This document shows positions 45,879 to 57,800 of a stretch of 64,000 bases of DNA, in pieces (position 1 is the stretch's first letter; each line of letters begins with the position of its first letter). The stretch lies in contig JAAEAF010001519.1 in assembly GCA_011037195.1 (NCBI GenBank), positions 69,501 to 133,500 of the forward strand, read 5' to 3'. A program made the position numbers and the translations under genes. Origin of the DNA: Triatoma infestans (taxonomy: Eukaryota > Arthropoda > Insecta > Hemiptera > Reduviidae). Under the pieces are notes generated by a model. That model did not search any database and was not told where the DNA came from. It saw only the letters and a program-made list of their open reading frames with translations.

Positions 45879-48800
45879 ATGGATATTATCATGCGATATA
45901 TTCAGGTATGGGAATTAAAATATTTAATCATTAAAAGCATAATTAAAATATATTAGTATGATTGTTAAATCAATTAAATCTTTTAGCCTCAGATTATAAA
46001 TGTAGGATAAACATAAGGAAAAAATAATACCATTAAGTTATCATGTAATCAATATTATATTAAACAAAATGAAATTACTAATTTTATTAAAATTCATACC
46101 CAAAATTTGCCCAATAAATATATTAATAAAATCTCATTATTAACAGTAAATACCTTGTGGACAACACCAACAAGGATTAGGTAGGTTATCTTTTAACTAC
46201 CGTTATCAAGAGATTTGCTAAAAGCTTATAGCAGATCTTCTTAACCAGAGCTGTATAGTTTTAAGAGTTAGGATAGGTTTGTTGGCCGGCCACTGTAGGC
46301 TCAGAAAGCAGACTTATGCCTCTTGGGTATGAATGATAGTGGTAGATAGATAGATAGATAGATAGATTCTAACGGGGGAATTGGCTCTTCAGCCTACGCC
46401 ACCGCGACACTCCAAGGATCTATTGTGCCCCCCCCCGAGTTGGAGACCCTCCCTCTATCCTGTCCTTAACCGGACTGTGGAATTGGAGGGGGGCTCCCAG
46501 GTGGTCAGTCAGAGCACCCTTTCGAGTCCTGTTTGCCTTAAAAGACTTAATAGGTCCAAGAGAGGGCCCTGACTGAGGCTTGTTGGCACCAGCTTCTCTT
46601 TACCAAAGAGGCGTACCTTAGGCCAGACCAGCCCCTCGCACTGGCATACTACATGCAGTGCCGTCTCCTCTTCCTCCTGACAAAACCTACATAGGATATC
46701 CGTTGCCAGGCCCATGCGATGCATGTGCTTATTTAAATGATAGTGGTAACGGCAAATTTTGTTTAATTGAAGAAAATGCAATTACTAAGCCTGGCAACAG
46801 CGTCCATGAATTGTCTGCGGCGACGAGCTATATGAAGGTTCATCTCAGACGAATGAATTCAGTATCTACTTGCGAATGTCTGGTTTGCGTATATGCTGTG
46901 AGCCGTAAGTTAACCGAGGACAATAGATCCTTCTGGGAAGTGGAGATTGTGGACCGTTGGGGACTACTTCCCCATTCTTTATTTTATTCTAATAGCCACC
47001 GAACCTCTTGAATTTAATTATTCAACGCCTTTCCAGCTTGTAAGCATGATTAAAAAATTATTTCTATCATCCGCCCATCTTTGCACATATTTCTTATTGT
47101 CAATAATTTGTATGTTAAAATTCATTGATTCCTCTCAATCCTATTCGCTGAATAAAGGCCATCTCATTTGTTCAGCTTTATAGTTTCTTTTATTCTGTCA
47201 GGAAGTATTGCGGGAGTTTTCGAAATTGAGTTTACACCGGAAATACATGTTTTGATAATCTCTAAGGATAAAAAAAATGTTTGTAGCGAATGGTTTAATT
47301 GGGTGTATTATGTACAAAATACGGAAAATCCCAGACATCTCAAACAGGTTGATAATACCAACACTGCATCTGACAATTAAGTTTTGGTTCATCAATCAGA
47401 AGACATGGTTTTGGTAATAATCGGAAGTTGCGTCTTTACTGGAATATGTTTATTCCGTTCTTCGCGATTATTTCAGAAATTGCTTTAAACTTCGCATACC
47501 ATCTACACACAAAAATGTCTTTCACTTTAATTTGAAACATTTTTCTGAAAATAATTATTTTGGGTGTTTTAAGGAATCTGTGACGTTAAATTACAAATGT
47601 TATTTGAGTTTACTCAGAATTGCTGGTGATCTTTTCTGAACTGCCATATTATCATTTCAACTAATCATTTCAACTGCCTTGGTTGGCTTAATACATGCCC
47701 CCCCCCCGATCACCTCTGTATTTATATTAGGCCTAAATAAAATATCAGAATTTAAAACAAAATTGGTCAATTTTAAAATTGTATTAAATGTAGCAAGTGG
47801 TGTTTCACACCAGATTTTTTTCTCTTAAAGATGATAGCATGAATTACGATCACTTTTGTATACAGCCTTAATCAGCAAAAATTGTATTGTAACGGCACAA
47901 TCACACTATCATGGGTTTTTTTTACAAAAAAAAAAAAAAAAATCATTGAGCCAGTTAAATTAAGTTTATTAAAGGTAGTATTAATGACATTTAATTAAAG
48001 GCATCAGCTGAAGTCTGTCCTGCACTTTTTCAGCCTGGCTTTCACTTAATACAAATAATACAAAAAACTTGGAAATTTGACTTTCTCTTACTATCTGTAA
48101 GAAGAACTACTGATCATGTCAAATTATCGAAATGCAGTTTCACCTCATATATATTTTGAGGTCCTAAGAATTAGAAAAATGGTTTTCAAAAATTGTTTTC
48201 TGTGTCTATATGACTGTAAAAACGAAAGCTCATATAAATCCTAAATTGATGTTTCATTTAAATACGGCCATGAGATCGGGCAGAATGTTTCGATCAAAAT
48301 GAGTATGAGCTAGCTAGAAATACCAATATCGACTTTTTTTTTCTTTTTTTTACGCCTTCCATATTGTTCTCATAAAAAATAGCTTCACTTAATTACTTTC
48401 TCTTACTCCTACTAAGAGGAATTATTGTAATCGTGTCAAATTTTCGATTTCGAGTTTTCACCGGAAATATCCGTTTTGAGGTCTCCTGAGTCCAAAAAAG
48501 TAGTTTTTAGCAAATGGTCTGTGTGTATGTATGTATGTGAACAGCATAGCTCAAAAACGCAAAATCATAGAAAGATCCAACTTAATATTCCGTTTTGATA
48601 TCACCATGGGATCTCACAGTAGGTCAGCGGTCAAAATTCCTCAACCAGGAGTACCACTTTACTAATGGTTTTTTTCACTTTTTTGCATTACTTTCCAAAA
48701 TAGCTCCAACGATTTTCTTTAAACATGGCATATCAACTACACATACAAAGATCTACAATTTTTATTTGTAACATTTCTCTCTGGGAAAATTAATTTAAGG

Positions 48801-51800
48801 GCAATTTTTGGAGAGGGATGGGGGTAGGTTTTCCTCTTAAGTGCTATTTCAGTTTACCATACAATTCTGTCATTTAAATGTATTAATAAAAATTAAATGT
48901 GTTGTTGAAATTTCGAGTTTGAAAAAATCGGATGACCAGAAGTGCATTTTTACTGAAATTATTGGTTTTTCTCGAAAATGGCTTCAACAATTTTCTTTAA
49001 CTAGGAATATGAACTACACATGTAAAGAGCTACAACTTTTATTTGAAACATTTCTCCTGGTGAAGTCCTTTAAAGGGGCTTTTGGGGCAGGGGTGGAGTT
49101 ATGTTTTTTTCTCTAATGGGCTGTCATAGTTGATTATACAATTCTACCATCCGAACAAAATTAATTAGAAATAAATAGATGGCCAAAATTCCGAATTTCA
49201 AGAAAATTAGTAAACCAGAAGTGCGCTTTTACTGAACATATTCAGTTTTCGACGAACTCCAAAGAATTTCAACTAATTTGGTACACAAACCTTAAAATTT
49301 GTCGATTAGGTACAATTTTGAAAACTGGAGTAAGAGAAAGTTGTTTGAGTGTTTCACTCCAGATTTTTTAATTTGGAATACATATACACATATTTCAGCA
49401 TATACACATATTCATGAATTAAAGTAGTAATTAAAATATATTTCTATTCGCCTCCATTCACGCATTAGATTGGCGATTGGACGTAAAGTCCACCTGAAAA
49501 ATAGGTATTACTTTATTTATTTTTGAGGTTTTGTCTAAATGATGTAGTTCTTCTCAAACAAGCCGTCCTTTCCATTTCTGTCTGTCATCTGGTCTTCTTC
49601 TGTAAGAACGTACCCTTAGTACGTTCCCATCTTTCCACTTGTTCTGGACTTTCCTCTTTTCACTTAACCTGGTGCCTTCCAATTATAAACGCTTTTAGTA
49701 TTCTATTTTCACCCAGCTTAGTAAATGTCCAAACCGTTTTAGCTATTTTATTTTGATGCCTTGAAGGATGTTCATATTGACCGCTAAGTCTCTTCTAATA
49801 TCCACTCATTACATTATTTACTTACGTTAAACTTGATGACCTTCATTCGAAACATTTTTCAAAATAATTATGTTTCAAGGATGCTAGAAGCATTGGTATG
49901 GACATTTAAAGTGTCATTTCAGATCTTTGTGGAATTCCTTGATTGAATATTAAGGACTGAAAATATATTCTAAAACTTCCGATCTGAAGAAAATATGTTG
50001 ATTGGATATCGATTTTCTCAATGCACTGCTGGCTTCGAGCAGTGTTATCTAGCCAGAGGCAACTCTGCCCATCAAGGTGCAAATTGTGGTGTAGAAACTC
50101 CTAGGAAGAGAAAATCTATGGGCAGTACTGCTGGACTCATACCTGGGACCTTTGTTTGGGATTCCATCCGCTACCACTGAGCGTCCCTTACCTAATTGAG
50201 TGGTGATAAAAATGAAACATTTTAAAATGATTTCGAGAAATTGAAAAATTTCAATAATAAATTTTGACGCAAAGCTTCATGCCGGATTCTTTGTGATCTT
50301 TAAACGGAATATCAAGTCTGTGGTTCGTGATTTTTGTATTCGAGTAATTTGTTTACACGCTCACAATCGAACCATCCCAAAAAACTTTTATTTTCGTACT
50401 AAGAGAAAATGAAAAACGCAGCTCTGTGAAAACTCAATTTTGAAAATTTGATATATTTCGCAATATTTCATTTGGGGATAAGAAAAGTAAAAATTCATTA
50501 AAAGAAAGCAAAAGGCCGACAAATTTAATTGTTATATAAATTTAATTAAATTGTCCTCACGATATGGTATTGATTACTCTGCTTTGAATTTAAGGTATTT
50601 CTTACTAAACACAACACAGCAACCATAACTATACCAAGCAAGAAAAATACCTTCTTTTTTTTATAGAGAAATATTTTATGTAATTTAACCAGTTACCGCT
50701 TGATTTGCTATCCATTAAACCATTAAAATACTTTTTAAAAACATTAAGTTATTTATATTTTAACACCTTTAATAAATAAGGAAAATTACTTATCACGCAA
50801 TGATTAATTGGAATTTCAAGACGATATAGCTTTTACTTTTTGCTCATTTTTTTTTTAAGATCACACCAGAATAATGTAATTCAGAAAATGTGTTAATTAA
50901 ACAATTATCTAATAAATATATAATCTATGTCCTCTTCGTTGGTCTAATGGCTAGCGCACTTGCCTTTCGCGCGAGAATTCAGGATTCGATTCCTGTGAGC
51001 AAAGTCGGTGTTGACCCAGCATCGCGATAAAAAGTGGAAAGCTACAGTTAGTAGCGCACTGGGTAGCGAAGGCCGGAACTAAACGGCTTGGGAACTGTGG
51101 GCTTACCACAGGCTCCCCTATTCAAATCGCCGTCTGGCAAGCGTTGGCCCTTCATGGGCTGTTGCGCAATAGGGGTATATAATCTATGGCTGACTTCAGA
51201 CCATTTTTTGTAATTCAGTTTGGTGAAGATTACGATTTAGGAACAATTCAGACTTCATTTTCAGCATGACAAAAAACGTAACAGGGTAGGGATTAGCTAA
51301 GTGGTAGCTTGCTGGACTCTGGAGCTTGCTGGGTTCGAGTCCAGCAGTATTGCCCTTAGATTTTCTTTTACTAGGACTACAGCTGATTGTGCTGTGATAG
51401 TCAGTGCACTGAGAAGGCTTGGGGGGGGTAACATATTATCTTTCAGGTCGCAGTGCAATAGCCCCTATAACAATCTATACCTACTACTGCAAGGGAATGT
51501 AATGCCATTGTGTTATCAAACGGAAATACTATGATGAGTAGGGTTATCGGCGATATATAGAGCGCAGAGAATGTGAAAAGGCACTTCCACTGCACGTACT
51601 GGTAATACTAGAGAGTAGCTGAAATCACAATTGATGCTTTCAGAGAAGTAGGATTTGAGAATAAGGAAGTATATACTGGGTAGCGAGAAATTCCGGGTGA
51701 CAGACGCGCTCGAGAAATACTCCTCGAGTTCCCATTCAAAAGAGATCGAGATAATGTCTACCATGCGACGGCATTGCTATACGCGATGGCATTTAAAACC

Positions 51801-54800
51801 AAATTGATGAGAGGGAAGTATTTCCTGAGATTTGAGGAGAAGATAAGGGAGTAGTTTCTCTATGATCTTTCCTAGCAAGAGGACACTTACAGGACGTTAA
51901 GATAAAGCATTGTTTATTTGCCTGTTTGGAGTTTAGAGATCATAATTATTTTTGAGAATTTCCAATAGGTAGGGAAAGAAGTGCCCCTTCTGAAAGGAAT
52001 AGAATTATATAGCTTATATAATAAAGACTACAACAATTTCGGCATTTATCGGAGGAAATGTTTAATAAGGTCGTAACTATGACATTTTTTGTTGTGGAAG
52101 GTTTTAAATAGTTTACTTAACACCAGCAATTAGAAAGCTACGTATTTTTAAAATTTTAATAATAATACAGTGATTGTCCTTTCATTACTGTCATTCGTCA
52201 TAAAATGAACAGCTTACAGCAACTTGATTTTATGGTTGTGGAATTTGCACAATCCTTTACATGATTCTCTTCGTAATTATTTCTTCCCTTAGCTTGTTAT
52301 TCATTTAAATTTGCAACATGCTTTGTTAACAAATTTTAAAAATTCAGCTTTCTGACATAAACGTAAGTACTTTAAGATGTATCCTAGTCAAAAACAATAT
52401 TTTTCCAATTGATTTCAATATTAAAATTCAGCAACGGTTTTATTGGCCAATAATATTGTTCTAAACTAGCGCATTTTCTTTTAAGTCTGGTTATAATATC
52501 AATTATTGAATGAATGATCACAATATAATGATCCAATAACCATGCTAACCATTTCATGTATATTCCATCCATTTAATTCCATCCAGTAACCATGCTATCT
52601 TTTCTTCCAATTATCATAAAAATAATATGCGATGAAATATGAATCATTCATTCATTTTACTACCCTATTTTGCAGGTTTTAGCCATAATCTTTTTGAGTG
52701 AGATCGCGTTTATAACACCGTCTCAGTATCATATTCAAAGACAAAATTCAATACCATTATCAAGAATTTCAACACAAGCTAATACAGGTTAGTTTTGATT
52801 TTATTATTTACATATTTAACATATTTGCTAAAATTGAAATAATATTTTCATAATTAAAATTAATTTATTACAGTTTTATTAATAATATACAAGGGAATCT
52901 TCCATTGAATGTTTAGGATAAAATGTTTGAATATGACTAGTACAGAAAGAAAGATCTGAGATGATTGCAAAACTAACAGTAAATATTTTATTGTGTTTTG
53001 TTTTATTTGACCTCTGATCTCTTAGATGCCCTATTGGGCAGGTAATGCATTACACGATTGCACAATTCTTAGGAATTTAGTAAAGATTCAAACAATAATT
53101 GATTCTATTGTTAAAGTAGAATGTATGTCATAAAGAAGAAAAATTAAGTAATTTATTGTTTGGAAAAAATTGAGTGAAATAAATTCTCAAGTATCTTATA
53201 GTTGATTTCTGAATAATGATAATTTTTATATACGTATTAACAGTTGATCTTAAAATTTGATAATTATTACTCTCTTTAATGTATCATCAACTGCAGCTGT
53301 TCTATTTTCGAAACTTAGAACTTATTTCAACAACAACGTGATGTGGATATATTAATTTGTTGTAAAACTTCAATTTTCATTTAATGCAATCATCAAATTC
53401 AATTTGAAAAATTTAACTCAAATTTGGAATGTTTACGATGTACTACTACTATTGTACTTCTTTTATTTTGACACTTGAATCGTATTAATTTTAAAGATAG
53501 AATTTTAGATAAAAGTTTATCAGAACCCTTTAAAAAATCGAATAAAAAGTGAATTGAGATTAAGAAAAATAAGGAAATTAAACAAAATAAATGGCACGTT
53601 TTTGAAAAACTAACCTAATATCAAGAAATAATTCAGTGATTAACGCTTATTTGGCTTATTATTATTATTATTCACAAAAGGGGAGGGCAAACCCTACGCT
53701 ATCCAAAGCCTTCCAGGACCCATATAGCTACCCCTAAAGAATAACAACCACTGGGACTAGAACGAAAATCCAGGCCCAGGTTTTAACCATCTAAGTTTCA
53801 CCACAAACGGAACAAATCGGACCAAAACCTTAAAAGGACACAGCTTAAGATCCTCTACCGATATCCTATTCCGGCCGAAGGTCCTAAACCTAATCTCCTC
53901 ACAACCCAAACAATTCATCAGATGCATGGGTGTTTCCTCCTCAGTCTCACAAACTCTACAAAAAGGGTCAGGCACGAGTCCCATTATGTAGAGATCTTAA
54001 ACCACAATGCCCAGTGAGGAATCCAACCAGATGTCTGAGGGAGGTCCGTGAAAGACATCGGACCCCGCTACTCAAAGCTCCATCTGGGCCCCCAATGAGC
54101 ATTTTAGACTGCCGACAACCCACTGCACTCATCCATAAGGATGAGTGCTGTGAGGTCATGCACGTCTGAAGACACACCACGACTGAGGACATGTGCCAGA
54201 AGACACATCAACAACAGGCTCTGGACCAATGAAAGGGAGGGAGGCACCTAATTTGGCAAACCTATCCACCTACTCATTCCCAAAAATTCCCATATGACCT
54301 GGAACCCAGACCAGAAGCACATCCTTTAATGAAGAAAGATCTTCCAGTCTTTTAGAACATTCCAACACCAATCTGGAAGTGAAGACACATGAATTAAGCG
54401 CCTTCAGCGCAGCCTGGCTGTCCGAGCAGATACAAACACCTTTTAAATTAGTGTTACGCACCCTCTCATCCAAAATACAGCAAAGAATTGCATAAACCTC
54501 AGCCTGGAAAACGGTGGCCCACTCACCAAGAGGCGCTACCAAATGATCTCCCGTCTCAAAATAGACGGCAGCCCCAGACCTTCCATCCATCCTGGAACCG
54601 TCGTGTAGCATCGGAGATAATTCTCAGGACTTATTTGGCTTAAATCTTCGGTACCGGTATAGCGCTCCACCAACCCTAATTATATCTACTGTATAAAATA
54701 TTATGTGCTCTACTCTAGAAAGTATAACCTTATTAGAGTAAGGCATTCAATAAGCTCTTTTCCAGTGAACTCGGGCTTATAAAATATCTTGCCCGGTTAA

Positions 54801-57800
54801 ACACGAAAATAAGTGGAACCCTGTACTATTTTTGCGGGCTTACGTTCATAAAAGATGGCCATAAGTATAGTTCAACCGTGATAAAAAAATGTAATAATAA
54901 TAGTTTTAATTTTAATTTTTGTGGATAGTGCATACTAAACCAGAATCATGGCGGTAGATTGCATTATTAACGATAGAGCACGATATACCAGCACCAAATC
55001 TTCTTATCGGATATCTTTGCTGTACAAAAAAAAAAGTTATTGAATTTAAACTCGGACATTTTAAAGGCAAGTTTCCGTTTTGAAATATTTGTAACAAATG
55101 CTTAAACTTACACGCCATAAAGTCTAAATGAATAAGTAAAATAAAAATATTTTCGCTCTCAAAAGGGTTGAGAACATGTATTTCTGATCAATTTCAATAA
55201 TTTCTACTCTTATGATAATCTAATGAGTGTAATAATTTTTTATTTCAAGGAAGGATAAAGTAAAAAATTTGTAACTACCTTTCACTACTCACTATTATTT
55301 TTATTTAAATTATTAAAAATTAAAGATCAATACCAATAAAACCATAACAAAATTTTGTAGAAAATTGAGTGAAGCATATTGAACATGAATCTCTGTTAGA
55401 AATATTTCTACTCCAAATAAACAAATGATTCAAAACTATTTCTATGATTATTTCTAATTTATTTCAATATTTATATTGGGTACATTTCATCACCACTGAT
55501 TATTTGACGACATAATTTCTTTTTTCAATCATCTTTGTTTGGCTTTCTCTTACCGCTGCTTTCAGGAGAACTGCGAAGTGAAGAAGAAAACAATAAAGCA
55601 GAAGCGACAATATTTGATGAGATACAAAGTTTTGGAGGATTTGGTGAAGAAGATAATGGAGGCAGCGCTGATCACAATTACTTTATGTAAGTACCACGAT
55701 AAGTTATAAATTAGTAATGTATTCGTTTTCTAGGCTTAGCTTGGAGTTAAAATTATTACTAAAATATATCTAATAAAGTATGTACGTCTAATATATAATT
55801 TAGTAGCTAGACTTTAGCCTGCCAAGGAAAAAATGTACATGTTTATACTGCCCGGATAGAAAATTACGAATAAAATCAATGTATCTGAGGAAAGAAGAAT
55901 GAGACAGGATTTTGAAATAGTTGATGAAAATTTAAGGAATTCAAATGTGTGGATTCCTTAATGCCACATTTTGGAATTGGTTAATAATTGATAGGAAGAA
56001 TGGCGAGCGAAAGAAAGGGTTAGAACCAGGAGACATGGATCCATATTCTGCGCCAGAAGAAAAAGATAACGGAAAGAGATTCTTGCCTCGGCATGAATTA
56101 CTGTAGAAGACACTGATTTAAATAGAAGACATACTGTTGGATTATAGTACTAAAAAGGTGGGCACTTTATGGTATGGCTAAGTTCGAATGTTGACCGAAG
56201 AGTGAGATGATTCTTGGACTGGTCTTTTCTGGGACGCAAGAAGCGCAACTAGCGCGAAATCATAAAAAGAAGAAATTTGAGAAACCTAAAGGAGAAACAA
56301 GTGATGGGAACACTTTAGCTGGGTAATTATTTTGGAAAGAAAAGTAAATTAGTAATCTGGTCATGTCTATGACATTGATGTCCATGACTGTGACATTAAT
56401 TTATGGCTACTACTACCAAGATCTGCACCAGTGACGGCTCCAGGCGGGCTCTCGCCCAGACCCTTTTGCGCTCATCGCTGCGATCATCTTACTTGTCAAG
56501 ACCATAATTGTAGTATATAATTAACAAAGTAAAGTAAAGTAATGCCTATTTTTCAGACGGGCTTAACGTCCACCTACCAAATTAGGTGTCGCGGACGGGG
56601 GCGGAAGCACCTACTTTACTATTAACATTTTTTAAACAAATATAAAATTTAGCAGTTATACGCTGGACTCGAACTGGGGTCCTCCCACTTACAAGTCCGT
56701 GCTCATAACCACTACACCAACACCCGCCCCATATAATTAACAATATCACAGTTTAAAAAACGACAACATTAATTAACATACAGCTTATTAACTACATTTG
56801 TCATTGACGGCAGAGTATAGGCAGACTTAATAGGTCACGTCCTGTATAGTAGGATCCTAAAGCCCGCATGGTAAATTAGACATTAATTTAATGGGTCCTT
56901 TGCCCGCAAAGGGTATCTGTTGCATGCAGTTTTTTGGGGAGTAGCGTCCCCATGGGTTACCACAGCTCAGTACTCCACGCCTTCGACAGAACAGTACACT
57001 TAAACTATATACACTGTACCCTTTACAGACAATGACAAATACAGTACACAAACTAGGGTCTCCGTCTCTAGTTAATTGTCGTAAGCCAAGGGAGAGGAAG
57101 ACATATTAGTTCTGTAGCAACGCACTGGACCAGCGCGTTCAAATCCAGCATGCTGCCCTTAGATTTTCTCTTCCTAGGAGCCTCTACAACTCACTGTACG
57201 GTGATGGGCAGTGTTGTCTATACCTAGAGAACACTGCTTGAAGGCCGGCAGTCCATTGAGGAGACTTCGGGGGCACAAAAGATCTTTCAGTGGCAGTACA
57301 ATAATCCTCTACAACAATCTCCTCTACTGTGTCCTTATTTATTAATTCTATGGGAATAAGTAAAAAAAAAAAAAATCTGGGATAAAACACTTGCATGAGT
57401 TTCTCATACAATAATTTTGAAGTTCAAGGATTTAATTGCCTCGATCAAAATTTTAAACACATATTATTTGATTATCATTCGTAATATGTAGAGGTGGTGT
57501 TACATAAAATTTATTGAAACGGCCCTATGTGATTAATTTCATTTGGCTGCATCACTGTAAAAAACAAAAACACTTGACTATTATAAATTTTAATAAAAAT
57601 TCAAATTAAAAAAACAAAAACATATCAGATCTATAATATGGAATAAAATGACAGATTATAAAAGAAATTATTAGAAATTTACACACGTCAGAATCTCAAA
57701 TATTAAAAAAAAAAAATCTGCTGTCTGTGAAACACTCACAGGACTTTGTCTTATTACTACAATTTACAAAATATTTTTACAGTTTTGCTAAGATGATCAC

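Noticed and set aside
13676..49370. CRISPR-like array from the evenly spaced family A units
   Set aside because: Units are about 280-300 bp, dispersed, in a eukaryotic genome; no short direct repeats with unique spacers.
50937..51010. tRNA gene at the head of the SINE
   Set aside because: A and B boxes are present, but the sequence continues as a SINE body shared with 25468-25672 and does not close as a cloverleaf; treated as a SINE head.
53930..54192. Frames on both strands around 54000-54190
   Set aside because: They are frameshifted shadows of the LINE ORF between RNase H and the zinc-knuckle region.
56640..56735. tRNA gene on the minus strand
   Set aside because: Box A and B spacing is tRNA-like, but the downstream sequence and lack of a clear acceptor stem fit a tRNA-derived SINE.
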